Positions 36,600-48,410 of a stretch of 64,000 nucleotides of DNA are shown here, one piece after another. Both the position numbers and the translations under genes were made by a program. Numbering within the stretch: position 1 is the first letter of the stretch; the number at the start of each line of letters is the position of its first letter. Source of the stretch: Schoenoplectus triqueter (taxonomy: Eukaryota > Streptophyta > Magnoliopsida > Poales > Cyperaceae); the NCBI GenBank assembly GCA_964058805.1, contig CAXKVV010000152.1, positions 62,001 to 126,000 on the forward strand, written 5' to 3'. The notes below the pieces were generated by a model. The model was given only the letters and a program-made list of their open reading frames with translations, was not told the DNA's origin and did not search any database.

Positions 36600-36895
36600 T
36601 AATCAGTGTCTGTTTTGTTATAACACCGATACTAAAAATAAATAATCAGTGTCTGTTTTGTTATAACACCGATACTAAAAATATCTTAAGCGTAATTTTT
36701 GTTTTGCTATCTGACACAAAACATTATTATCCGACACAACTGACGATAGTAAGTAGCATTTCTGTACTTAATTATGTAAATATTTGTCATCATAATTATA
36801 AAGAGATCGATGGCAACCATATAAAGGGAAAAAATAACAAAATGAGGTTTAGCCCACTAGTTATCTAGGGACTAATATACCGGGTCAACAAAAAT
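36600..36895. repeat. Direct repeat of the PKS 3'-flank sequence (28060-28345)
   Basis: CAGTGTCTGTTTTGTTATAA with CACCGATACTAAAAAT occurs twice in tandem at the start. The rest follows 28130-28345 closely and stops abruptly at AACAAAAATGG, where the LINE fragment begins. Confidence 0.8.
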
Positions 36896-36896
36896 G

Positions 36897-37772
36897 GATA
36901 TTAAACAAGCTTTCCTTCAATTGGCCAGTATGCTCACAGCTGATGATAAAATTAGGGCCGCAAATCTATTATGGTGTATATGGAAGGCTCGTAATGCAGA
37001 GGTCTTGGAGGGGAGAAGGATGAATCCACTCGCAGTAGTCCAACAGGCACAGGCTATGGTAGATAGCTCCCAGAACCTGTCAACCGTTGAAAAATGATTG
37101 GGCACTCCTCATGTTCTCCCGAAAGGAAAAAAAAGTAATATTAGTTGATGGCTCTTGGGACCAAACCAGGAGGGCAGAGGCAGCCATTGTCGGGTATGAC
37201 ATAAAGGATAAAATTGAAGCAATGAGGTGTTGGGCTTTCTTTGCAGTAGACGCCTTCTGTGTAGAAGCCAATGGGGCCTGGAAAGCTATAAACGGGCTCC
37301 AAACAGATGGAGTAGCGCATGGGGGTGGGACTATTATGGCGTCAGATTGTCTAATGTTGGTGCAGGCGGTCCAGAACAAGAATATGGTATTGCTGGGGCG
37401 ATCCTAAGAATTATTGAGGGGCTTACAAAGCTAGGGGACCAAGTCCAACTGATTCAAATAAGGAGAGAAGCGATTAAGCCAGCACACCTTCTGGCTAATT
37501 GGATTCGTCGAAGAGGTGGTGCCCAGCACGGCGCAGAAGCGATGGACCGGGTGGCTGGCAAAGAAGAGTATAAACTGGGAATAGGAAGCCATTTTTTTAG
37601 GGAACCAGATTAGAACCTGTAAAACTAATGTATGTATGTGTTTGTTAAATCAATAGTGTGGATGGCAGAAATGTGTTAGAGTCCTCCGCTGGGCTAGTAA
37701 CCAAATTTGTATTATGAACAAGTTAAATAAGAAATTCAGCCTACAGGCATTTACCCCTCAAAAAAAAAGGAA
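36897..37772 (+). mobile_element. 5'-truncated LINE with RNase H domain, poly(A) tail
   Basis: The plus strand reads WCIWKARNAEVLEGRR, the zinc-binding/linker region of plant LINE reverse transcriptases. It then reads VILVDGSWD, FCVEANGAW and MASDCLMLV, the D-E-D motifs of a plant-type RNase H (RVT_3), and finally IRREAIKPAHLLANWIRR. Frame changes near 37090 and 37350 break the reading frame. The 3' end is A-rich (37758-37775). The left end cuts the PKS-flank repeat, which is typical of 5' truncation at insertion. Confidence 0.85.
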
Positions 37773-37869
37773 AAAAACCTAGAAACTAACGGCAGATCAT
37801 AATTGATTTCAAAGGATAGTATGAGGCGCCAATAGGAGAAACATGATTATTTTAATGAAATTATGACAA

Positions 37870-38530
37870 GATCTTGAAGTGTCTAAACTTTTAGGGCAAG
37901 GCATTGAAAGAAGGAAAAATCCTTAAAAGTTTAGGCATGATATTATTAAGCCACAAGTATACTATATATATAGAGAGAGAGAGAGTTTGGCTACAGTGCT
38001 ATGCGTAGCACGGATGATCTGTGTGCTACAGACCGTTTCTACATTTTCAAAATTTAAATGTTTGATCCGATTGGTCAAAATTTTTTATATGAAAATATAG
38101 TTGGAGACTAAATTTTATATTTTTTATTATTTTTTAAGATAGCTAAAAAATAACTTCTTTTGAATGGCTCATAATAATTAAATCAAGTGATTTTCAAGAT
38201 CTTGATGTGTCTAAACTTTTAGGGCAAGGCATTGAAGGAAGGAAAAATCCTTAAAAGTTTAGGCATGATATTATTAAACCACAAGTGTACTATATATAGA
38301 GAGAGAGAAAGAGAGTTTGGCTACGGTGCTACGCGTAGCACAGATGATCTGTGTGCTACGGACAGCTTTTATGTCTTCAAAGTTTAAATGTTCGATTCGA
38401 CTGGTCAATATTTTTTATATGAAAATCTAGTTGGAGACTAAATTTTATATTTTTAAGATTTTTTATTATTTTTTAAGATAGCTAGAAAATGACTTCTATT
38501 GAATGGTTCATAATAATTAAATCAAGTGAT
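37870..38530. repeat. Tandem duplication of a ~328-bp unit
   Basis: GATCTTGAAGTGTCTAAAC at 37870 and GATCTTGATGTGTCTAAAC at 38198 begin two units that stay aligned through GGCATGATATTATTAA, the GA microsatellite and the TTTGGCTAC MITE end. Confidence 0.85.
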
Positions 38531-38709
38531 TTTTTAGTTATCTTAAAAAATAGTAAAAAATTTTAAAAAATATAAAATTTAGTCCCCAACCAGATTTTCA
38601 TATGAAAAATATTTTGACCGGTCGGATTGACTATTTGAACTTTAAAGACGGAGAAACGGTCCGTAGCACACGGGTCATCCGTGCTATGCGTAGCACCGTA
38701 GCCAAACTC
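38313..38709. mobile_element. MITE with GAGTTTGGCTACGGTGCTA ends
   Basis: GAGTTTGGCTACGGTGCTAC at the left is matched by GTAGCACCGTAGCCAAACTC-type sequence at the right, and inner parts (AAAATTTAGTCCCCAACC against GGAGACTAAATTTTATA) pair as well. It is flanked by TATATA. A left half of the same family is at 37985-38185. Confidence 0.85.
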
Positions 38710-38719
38710 ATATATATAT

Positions 38720-39087
38720 AGTCCGACTACGGTGTTTTATAAAGTACAAGAGCATTGTGTGATTTGCGTTCTATTCTTAATTTTAAGTCAGAAATGATCG
38801 ATCTGAACCATTCAATCTAATATTCATATCAAAATTTATTAGGAAATCAAATTTTATATTTTTTAGAAATTTTTTCTATTTTTTATGGTGAGGAGAAAAT
38901 GACTTGATCTGAAATTTCTGGTTCATACAAAAATGACGGTTTTCTCCCTATCCAAAAAAATAACAAATAAATTCCAAAAGATATAAAATTAGATTGAGCG
39001 GTTTGGATCGATCATTTCTGACTTAAAATTAATAATAGAGCGCAAAGCACACAACGCCCTTATACTTTGCAAAGCACCGTAGCATAA

Positions 39088-39090
<3 letters not shown>
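38720..39090. mobile_element. Second MITE, related TIR (TACGGTG / CACCGTA)
   Basis: GTCCGACTACGGTGTTTTAT pairs with TTTGCAAAGCACCGTAGCAT. AAGTCAGAAATGATCGATC at the left pairs with GATCGATCATTTCTGACTT at the right. It is followed directly by CT and TA microsatellites. No coding content. Confidence 0.85.
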
Positions 39091-39133
<43 letters not shown>

Positions 39134-40036
39134 CCTATGGTGCTACACGTAGTTAATGATCAAATTTACTATGGACTCAAAAATATAGTTAAATCATTTT
39201 CAAATATTGATTTATGGGTCTCAATAAATCCTTTATATCAAAATATAATTGGATATAAAAAATTTCTATTTTTCAAATTTTTTAAGTATTAATTTTGGAT
39301 TTTAAAAAATGACCTATATATTATATATTATATATTATTTTATTACTATTATTAAATCATCTTAAAAAACTCTGAGCGGCGTGTGTCATGCGATCATGAA
39401 ATGCTTTTATTATGTATTTGTTGAATTAATTACTTTTATTTTTTGTATTTGTGTACCTAATTCTGCTATAATTTTAACATACATGATATATAAATGTATA
39501 TATATTTGATAATTATTTTCTCATTATTTTCTAGCAAAATAGTATTATTGAATATACAATATCGACTTATATTGTAAAAAAAAATATTATTGATTTTTCA
39601 TAAATGACAATTTCATTCTTTCAAAAAATTTATGTATTTAACTAATAGTGTCGGATTTTGATGAAATATCCGATAATAATTATCATATTAACATTAATTT
39701 TCACAACTTTTGTCATTTTTTTCCATAATTTCAGTTACATCAGTTTCAGATAATTTGTCCAACACAAAGGGCTCAACAATCCAGCACTAATTCAAATTCT
39801 GGACTATGGAATCATACAAAAATTTGAATTTCAAATTATAACATTTGAAAAATGACAAACATCCTCCTCTTTAATTTATTAGTTACTTGGAGTACAAAAC
39901 ATGATGAGAACTACACCCAAACAAAATACAAATATTTAACGGGTATTCCATATGCTCAAATACCTAATATAAATTTTGCTCATTACACCACAAGTGCTTA
40001 ATTAATTTATTACGAAAATATATGTATATATTTCAA
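39091..40036. other. Simple repeats and 3' flank of the second PKS gene
   Basis: A CT run (39090-39114) and a TA run (to about 39132), then AT-rich sequence with a truncated relative of the TATGGTGCTAC MITE end at 39135. From about 39890 the sequence is the inverted counterpart of the 3' flank of the first PKS gene. Confidence 0.6.
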
Positions 40037-41375
40037 TTAAATTGTCCAGACATCATCCTCTGATTCAGTGAAATTGTGCGCATTATATTTATTGGCACGT
40101 AAGATGGTAGTCTCCATGGTGATTCCAGCTCCAAATCCTAAAATGACACCATACTCTTCATCCAATGCATTTCCTTCTCCAGCCAACTGCTTCCTCATTT
40201 CATCAAGCATGAAAAATATGGTTGCACTCATCATGTTGCCATAATCGGCAAGCACATGCCTCGTCACCTTCAGCTTTTCCTCATCAAGTGCCAGATCTGA
40301 CCGCACTTGTTCGAGGATAGTGGGCCACCCTGGGTTCACGACCCAAAAGGCTGAATTCCAGTCAGTAATAATCTTGAGTGGTTCGACAATCTCTGAAAGA
40401 GTACTAATGATGTTATTCGAGATATGTTTTGGTGCAGGAGGTGACATGTGCAATGTGAGACCGTCTTGTCTGATATGTCCCACCATTGCATCGTCTGTGC
40501 CAGGAAGGATGGTTTGATATGCTGAAATGATTTCAAAAATAGGACGCTCAACTGACAAGTCCGGCTGGGCTCCCACAATCACAGCAGCCGCCCCATCTCC
40601 GAAAATTGCTTGAGGTAGGAGAGTATCTTTATTCGCCTCAGATGGCCCACGGAAGGTTGTCAGAGAAATCTCTGAGCATATTACAAGGACACGAGTACCT
40701 TGAGTATTCTCAGCTATATCCTTGGCAAGACGCAGCACCATGCCACCACCCGAGCAACCCTGGTGGTACATCATTGACCTTTTGGTAGAGGGAGAGAGAC
40801 CAAGGAGCCTCACCATCTGACGATCCGCGCCAGGCATGTCAATACTACCTGTTGTGGTGTGAAAAAGTAGGTGGGTGATCTTCGACTTTGGCTGGCCCCA
40901 TTCTTTAATGGCCTTCTCTGCTGCCATGAGGCCGAGTCTCGGCACTGCACCTAACACTATGTCTTGTCGAGCATCAAGTGATTCTTGATCTTTATTTGAA
41001 GTTATTTTTGGGTGTTTTTTGAGCATTTCCTCTGTGAGGTGAAAATGACGTTTGTGGATTTTTGTGTCATCACCTACAAATAAGGATGAAGAATTAATGT
41101 TACTTATGTGCATGTGCGAATGTGTGAATGTGTGATGTACGTGATGTAAGAAATCTACTGTGAATGTGTCTGTTAATTTGTTGGACTTCTGGCTTACAGA
41201 TTTTCTGAAACTCCTGCTTGAGTTCTTTAAGGTGCTCATTCTTCGTAACACGAAAGAAGTAATCGGCATATTGGGATTGGTATATGAAATTAGAGGGAGT
41301 AGCCGAGCCGATTGCGAGCACTGTCGCCGTTCCTTGAGACCTCTGTGCCTCACGTATCTCATTCAAAATTTCCAT
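40037..41375 (-). CDS. Type III polyketide synthase, inverted second copy, Cys-Asn-Asn variant
   Basis: Exon 1 is 41375-41198 and exon 2 is 41073-40037, with a 124-base GT-AG intron in the Cys60 codon; the protein is 404 residues. It is about 94-95% identical to the plus-strand copy. Changes include M for T after CSGGG, V-V for A-M just before the key Asn, and several in the loop before GFGAG. It shares the unusual residues: Cys166 (QGCSGGG), Asn306 in place of the catalytic His (FWVVNPGW; codon at 40334-40336), Asn339 (DYGNMMSA), GFGAG, Leu at the gatekeeper position and the C-terminal extension to VWTI. A 441-residue open frame that starts out of frame in exon 1 and reads through the intron is not the real product. 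No defect is visible. Confidence 0.95.
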
Positions 41376-41384
41376 TTGCTTCTC

Positions 41385-41518
41385 CTGTTTGACAAATTAC
41401 ATATAGTTAGTAACATATTTCTGATATATAGTAAATGAAAAAACACAAGCTGGAAATAATTTTGGAAACCACTGATATATATACATGTATATATAATAAG
41501 AATTGCTTGGCAACTCCG

Positions 41519-41565
<47 letters not shown>

Positions 41566-41841
41566 AAAAGAAATGTCATGAACTACACATACAGTGACTG
41601 ATGTAAAACAACAATAAATATGAGAAGGCAGTTTTTTTTTCTTGAATTGTGAACGGAACCCTAGAAAAAGGCAGTTATTTTGACACAAGCACAAAGATGG
41701 TAATTAAGAGCATTACGGTAACACAACAACAAATTTGCTAAGTTCGTTTATATATGGTGAGTAGTGACACAACGACAAACATGATAAGATTGCTAGGTTA
41801 CTAAATATATTCATGGTAACACAACAACGCCAAAATAATAC
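41385..41841 (-). other. Probable 5'UTR intron of the second PKS gene
   Basis: On the gene strand the donor is CCAAAG|GTATTATTTT and the acceptor TCAAACAG|GAGAAGCAA, ten bases before the ATG. It contains a TA microsatellite at about 41526-41561. It matches the candidate intron of the first copy at the donor and in overall position. Confidence 0.5.
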
Positions 41842-41968
41842 CTTTGGAACGACAGGTATAGTAAATATTGTTGGATCAGATGTTTGTTTCAAACGAAACA
41901 CACGGATGAAAAATGTGTGTTATTGGTTTGCTTTCAGTATGTGTGAGTAGCGAGAGGTATACGAAGGG

Positions 41969-41976
41969 TTTAAATA
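41969..41976 (-). promoter_or_regulatory. Probable TATA box of the second PKS gene
   Basis: TATTTAAA on the gene strand within the stretch conserved with 25900-25935 of the first copy. It lies about 128 bases upstream of the splice donor. Confidence 0.5.
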
Positions 41977-42335
41977 GAAGAAGTGAAGAATACACTGCAA
42001 TTCAAATGATGCAAATTCAATGAATGTCGCATGCATTCAACGGGTGCCACGTTGCTGTTTTCAATTCTATTAACGGTACATCGATATTTCCATGGCCAGT
42101 CAAACACAAGTTCAACACTTGATTAATTTATTCAGGATCTGTTGGCTTAAATATCTTGCACGGCCTCCATCCGTAAGTTACAATTCAAAATGCTGTTTGA
42201 TGACTCTATGCATATAATTGAGCTGCTCGATCAATTTTAATGTAACTCAGTAATCCACATGCCAATAAAAAAAAATACTAACGAAGCATTTTTGGTAGTT
42301 CTCACGTATACCTTGTAGTGCTGGTCATTTTTCTG

Positions 42336-42337
<2 letters not shown>

Positions 42338-42371
<34 letters not shown>

Positions 42372-42968
42372 TGAATAAAGCCCAATAATATTGCGCTTAT
42401 GTTTGCTATACTAAGACCGTCCCAGGTTTATTCTTTTCTACGTTGATGTTGGTACGCACACGATGTTACTAAGAAACTTCGGTGGTAGCAATTTGTGTGG
42501 CAGCTTTAAGATTAATTAGATTGTTGAAGTAGCTACTAGCAAGAAAAGTTAAGTACGCAAATATATATGCCGCCAGGAAACTATTTGGGGAAAATCTACC
42601 TGTCATGTCACACGTATCTGTCAAAACTATATGGCACACGTACCTGTCAAAAACAACAATTTTTATGAAAAATGAAGAAAATCTTGGTTCTTGACAAACC
42701 AGTTTTCAACAGAAATGAATTAGGTAGTTTATTCTATTATTACATGTGACGAAGAACTAGAATTCCATGTGGAATTAAAGGATCTGCACAAGGGACAGAT
42801 TGCTTACTAACAAGTTCTAAACAACCAACGACAGAAATCCATGTCCGTAATTACTTTTTATCTTTTCTTATAAAGCGTTGCCTATAATCATTTCACAAAA
42901 ATTGTATCGATTTGTGTCTATACGATTAAAGATATGCGTGCCTTTTATAATCATTATTAACCGGCTAT
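42338..42968. repeat. PKS-upstream segment, part 1 of the interrupted copy
   Basis: A TA microsatellite, then a close match to 7440-8040. It continues after the first CACTA at 46371-46384 and after the second at 47681-48390. Confidence 0.88.
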
Positions 42969-45900
42969 CACTACAACATAAATCAGTATTTAACAGTGAT
43001 TTTTTGGGGTCATTAACAACGATTCTACAACCGCTGTTATTGATCATGCTGCTAATTTATATAAATAACCGCTGTAGAAAAGGGTGCTTTGAGTTAAATT
43101 TGTGTATAAATCAATAGCGGTTATTAGCAGAAAACCGCTGCTAACATTACGTCTCAACAGCGGTTATATATAAAAAACCGCTGCTAACATTTATTTAGCA
43201 GCGGTTATTTACAAACAACCGTTGTTGTTCTCGACTCAACAACGTTTTTTTATAAATAATATATGTTAGCAGTAGTTTTTTTGTAAATAACTGCTATTGA
43301 GGCGTAATGTTAGTAGCGGTTTTCTGCTAATAATCGTTGTTGATCTTAAAAAAATTTGGGTTTATTTTATTTTCTGTGACTAGCTCACATGCTAGCCATA
43401 TAGAATTTCATTCATCGAATTCACACACATACAATCGATACAATAATCAATTCTATTCAATAAATAATTCACACAGATATAAGACACACATACATAAATA
43501 TAAATTAAAACATAACATAAATAATCACAACAAATGTATACATCACACCACAAAAAGTATTGCATATATCCAACAAACATTAAAGTATCTCGTACAATCT
43601 CAGAATATAGACTTCAAAAATTCTACCAGTTTACCTGCTGGAGATCCTCAGGCGGCAAAGACACAAATGATCTGAGAGACTGCAAAAAGTAAAAACATAC
43701 ATGGTTAGTAATTTTATAATCCTAGGGTAAATGAACGAAACTAATTAAGTAATTATTATCTTACAAATTATACCTTTGGAAGATCTGTCACCGGGTCCAT
43801 ATGCTTTAGGATTATGTCAATCATGTTTCGCATGACATAATACCCACACTCACCAGTGCCCTTACTTGGACTCTAATACAGGAAAAAATTAATTTGAATA
43901 ACCCTATAAGTAGTGATTAATTAATAAGTTTAGCAAATCCTTAAAGAAATTTGTTTATCATTCCGTAATATGTCGAAACTGTAATATACGCAATTGTCAT
44001 GCATATCTATTATTGCCCTTGAGTTGCCAATAATGTCGTGTTGCACTGAAATCAAATTAAATCAAGTGATTAGTAAATTAATAAATAAGTATGCATATAA
44101 TTTATAATCAATTACAAAAAAATATATGTTTCCAAATGATATCTGAGAACTAAATCAGATGGATTCAACAGATAGTTCAAAGAGTCAACATAATGAACAA
44201 TCTTTTTCTCAAATGACACAATCAGAAGAATTAAATGTGATCTACAATTAAAGTTATCATCAGCAATATATAAAGAAAGCTTGGACAAATAAAAACATGA
44301 TTGTATAAGTAGATTACTAATTATGGATACTTAAGTTCATTATTACCCGGTACAATAAGGCGCTAAGATGTAATAGTGAGGCTTTACTATCCCGGCAATT
44401 AAGATGAGATACTTGGTCGCCCCCTCCGAGTACAAATCGAGACTCATTGTGCAGATAACTTTTGGATCCATAAATAAAAACTTATCGCTTACCAAGAATT
44501 TATCCAACTTGTCCTTGCAATACCTGCATACATTTGTATAACACAGCTATGATATCACTAACTATATTTGACTAAGTTATTAGATTTGGAAGTACGTACA
44601 TGCACCATATCTGCATGATCTGAATGCCGAGCCACTCATTCTTGTCGACCTCCATGATGTCCGTCAACCTAAGAGCAATGAGCTTCTGATAGTCCTCATG
44701 GTTGAAAAGCCCCTTTTTGTAATTTATCTCCCAAGAAGTGCAGGGTTGCCCCATAAGCATCCGGTAAAGGTTGTGGTATGGCTTAGGTAATCCGGACATT
44801 ACTTTATCTAGAATTATCGGTGGCATCTCAACATTTGACCCTACACTTGGTGCCTTTGTCGCATCCTTCCTCTTCGCCGCACGTACCGGCTTCTCAAAGG
44901 TATTCTCCTACGCATAATAATGTATTGGTTAGCTAGTGCGGGTTTGAAGTAAAAAATAAGTTAGTATAAATATTATATGATACCTGGCCGGGAATTTTCT
45001 CTGCTTTCATACTCAAAGGACACAACATTCTTCTCGCCCTATACGTCGACTCGGGTAACTCATTTTTTTCTGAGAGCATTTCTCATAAAAGATCGAGCAA
45101 GGAGTCAAAACTCTTGTCACTTCATCCATTTTTTTCTTCAAATTATACAATTTAAAAGTAGCAGTCATTTTTGAAAATTTTATACAACCGAGAAATAAGG
45201 GTATGTTTTTTTCCATAATCAAAGTTCCAAACAATCCAGGAGTATCAGCAAAATTAGGCTCAACATGATCAGTCATCATTTCATCTAGTTTATCATTAAT
45301 ACACTGATCATCAAAATTTTGTACATTAATTTTAGTATTTTCAACCACTTCTTCCCGCACATCAGAACTTGAATCTACATCTACTGCATTATCATCACTA
45401 TTAGTGTTTGGTACTGTCCTGATAGGCCATACAATATTGCACGTGTCTTCCTTGGACTCTCCGTGCTTCACCCATTGAGTGTAACCCAACACAAACCCAC
45501 GAGCAATCAAGTGACCTAAGAATATTCTGGCAATCAATGCAAGGGCACAGGATAGAACGAGCAGCATGATAAGCATCATTTATATATTATATTCAATTAG
45601 GGTTTTATCTCATCCCTATCGGATTAATCTCGAACGGGTACCGACCTAAAATAGTTTAAGTAACAGTATAATATTTGGTTTCTACAAGACTATTTCTAAT
45701 CATGAAATGCACTAATTAACACATAATATAATACAAATTAAAAATACTAAATTAATTTTTCCTTTTTATTAGTTAAAGTTCAAGTGTCGACCTTAAATCA
45801 GATTGCCACTCCGAACCGCTGTCGCTGCCGCTCTGAACCGTTGTCGCTGCTTTTTCGTACCGCTGTCCTTATCGCTCTGACCCACTACCTCTCTCGCTAC

Positions 45901-46367
45901 ATCTTGTTTTTGATCCCGCTCTCGGAGATGGATGTAAATAGATGGAACAAGTTAAATAAGAAAGAGAGACCATTTTTTTGAGTTTGGGAAGTTGTTGGAC
46001 GAGCTGAATAAATTGAGCTCGTTAATGGTGTTGGTGCTGGCGGTTGTAGGGTTCTAGAACGAGTGAGAGAGAGAGGCTTATATATATATATATAGGTTTA
46101 ACAGCGGTTATTACAAATAAACCGCTGCAAAATAATATTTTACAACGGTTGTACAGGAAAGCCGCTGTAGAATGCAAAGATTTAATGGTGGTTATTACTA
46201 AATAACCGCTGCTAATTTTTTAACACAGTTATTTAGTAATAACCGCTATTAAATCTTTACATTCTACGGTGGTTTTAATTTTAAAACCGCTGTAAAGTTA
46301 ATTTAGCAACAGCTCTTTCAAAAAACCGCTGTAAACGTGCGTTGTTAAATCCCTTATTCTTGTAGTG
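42969..46367. mobile_element. CACTA element 1, TSD TAT
   Basis: Starts CACTACAAC, ends TTGTAGTG, and is flanked by TAT (42966-42968 and 46368-46370). The uninterrupted counterpart at about 8036-8042 has a single TAT. Subterminal regions consist of AGCGGTTAT and ATAACCGCTG words, often in palindromic pairs. A minus-strand coding remnant of transposase and Ulp1-like protein is inside. At 3.4 kb it is an internally deleted derivative. Confidence 0.95.
43770..45579 (-). pseudogene. Deletion-fused TNP2 N terminus and Ulp1-like C terminus
   Basis: From 45579 the frame reads HLIARGFVLGYTQWVKHGE, matching the TNP2 N-terminal domain of the big CACTA (HLIRRGFMDRYTRWVRHGE). It continues through PLFLGCIKFSKMTATFKLYN. 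A frame change follows near 45050 (ESTYRARRMLCPLSM in another frame). After a GTATC donor-like site at about 44985 the next pieces belong to the other CACTA gene: GLPKPYHNLYRML and DKNEWLGIQIMQIWCM (44826-44572). At about 43865-43800 comes the protease cysteine motif GECGYYVMRNM. The TNP2 catalytic core is missing. This looks like an internal deletion that joined the two transposon genes. Confidence 0.7.
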
Positions 46368-46370
46368 TAT

Positions 46371-46384
46371 AGTACTTCACTTGT
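46371..46384. repeat. 14-base host remnant between two CACTA insertions
   Basis: AGTACTTCACTTGT corresponds to AATACTTCACTTGT at about 8041-8054. It links the two insertions and ends with the TGT target duplication of the second. Confidence 0.9.
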
Positions 46385-47677
46385 CACTACAACGAAAGGG
46401 ATCTTTGCTAACACTCAATTACTAATGGTTTATTAAGAAAAACCTTTAGCAGAGAAGGTAAGGTCAATGGTATTTTGGTAATATTTGATAATATTTTGAT
46501 AACGGTTATAAATAAATGTGTTACTGAAAAGTGTGTTTTTCGGATATTTTTTCGGCGGAACTTTTAATAACGATTTTTTTTTTAAAAAACCGTTATTAAA
46601 TATAAAAGATCAATAACGGTTATTGTTTAACAACTGTTATTGATTGTTTCAGTTATAATTTCTGAGTATAAACCGTTATTAAAAGTTTCTAACCCTAGCA
46701 CTGCATATTTCTAGGGCGTCTATGCTCAGTCTTTGTTGTTTGTTCTATTCTCCACCAATGATATTTGCTCCCACGGATTGTGAGATATTTTCATCTCACC
46801 GTTCGTTCATTCTAATCCAGCGATCCAAAAAATAATTTTTAAAAACTAAAATTCCACAGATTACTAACCCCTTTCATCTATTTTCATATATAAAATGAGA
46901 TGGGAGAGAGAGATAGAGAGAAGAGATCAAATAGAAGAAATAAAAATCGAAATTTGATCATCTCAAGTTCAAATAGCCATAAATTTTGATAGGAAACTCC
47001 GATTGATGCATGTTACATGGCCACGAAAAGCTCATAACGAGGTCTACAGCCATTACTACCATTTCGGGGCCAAAAAATCTCATCCTGACCTTCAAAAACG
47101 CATTTGAATTTTTTTTCTCTTCTTTTGTGTTTTGTTTCTGTTTTTTTCTTATAAATTGTATAATTTTTCATATTATTGCATGAGCAAGATATACGTATTG
47201 TTGAGTAAATATTTTTTTCATTTGATGAATAATTATATTTCTTTCATATTAATTATTGAATGAATAAATAATATATTATATTATTGTTCTTAGTTATTTA
47301 ATCTCTTTTCTTTCAATATTTTAGTTCAAGAACGTTAAAAAAAATAATATTTTGTTTTATTTAAAAAAATAGTAACAGTTACCAAAAGTGTTTAAAAAAT
47401 AAAAAAAAATAGTTTCAATAACGGTTATTCTGAATAAACCGTTAGAAAAGTGTTTAAAAAATAAAATAAAAAATCTGTCTCAGTAACGATTTTTATTAAC
47501 AACCATTATTGATTATAATAGTTTCAGTAACGGTTTTTAATAAAAAATCGTTACTGAATGTTAACAAAGCGCAACGCAATTTAATAACGGTTCTTATAAG
47601 TTTTAGTAACCTCTCATTCAATAACGACTCATGAACCGTTATTAAATGGTAAAGAATGTTTTTTTTTTGCTGTAGTG
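46385..47677. mobile_element. CACTA element 2, non-autonomous, TSD TGT
   Basis: Starts CACTACAACG, ends GCTGTAGTG, and is flanked by TGT (46382-46384 and 47678-47680). The related segment at 8.05 kb has one TGT and no insert. Subterminal repeats are AACGGTTATT/AATAACCGTT in both orientations. The centre (46730-47330) has a TATATAAAA box and GA-rich leader but no transposase, so it looks like the promoter and 5' end of a transposon gene left after deletion. Confidence 0.95.
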
Positions 47678-47680
47678 TGT

Positions 47681-48390
47681 TTTATAATTAAGTCGGTCAA
47701 CTTTTTATAACGTATAAGAATGAATCGCATGGCATTAGATGCCGTGGTTAGAAACTATGGTCAATTAAGCCATTGACTTGATTCAATTCAATACCGTAGA
47801 AAAAAATATGTATAGCAATTCAACTTGGAGTTTTCAAGTACTTAATATCTTTTCCATTTAAGTCAAAAATGGACTCCTCCAATTTATCAAAGTTTCTGTG
47901 AAACAAACTTTGTAATCATTCATATGTCATGTTTTATGACAACTATATAAGTCTTTAGTTTTCTTGAGAACCAATAATTTCATAACACATTAAAATCATC
48001 GCTGAATCAATGTACATTCTATGGATTAAAAATTGCACCCTATATGACACATTAATGTCCAAAATATTTTAATCTAAATGTGATCACTATAATTTGAACA
48101 TATAATTAATATTATCCAACAGTGCAAACTACTAAACATGATAATTAAATCAGTTCAACCATACTCCCTTGTGAAAGGACAGCAGAACCTATTAGCTAAG
48201 TAGAAAGGTGTGAGGAGATGAGTGGAAAATAGTAAAATATATAGTAGATTAGAGATGCAATCCTAATCTCTATTAGTAAATCGCCTACTGGGTCTATACA
48301 GATAAAAAAAAAGTTTAGAGCTATCCATTCTGTCAAGAAAGGGTTCTCAATTGGGTAAAACAATTTGGAACGATCCATTCTGGTCACCAT
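47681..48390. repeat. PKS-upstream segment, part 3 of the interrupted copy
   Basis: Matches 8055-8760 with small indels. It ends in TCACCAT, where the third CACTA begins. Confidence 0.88.
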
Positions 48391-48410
48391 CACTACCAGA
48401 GAAAAAAGAA

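Noticed and set aside
40037..41362. 441-residue open frame on the minus strand covering the second PKS
   Set aside because: Its first ~85 residues are the wrong frame of exon 1 and the unspliced intron. The spliced 404-residue model matches the family and the other copy.
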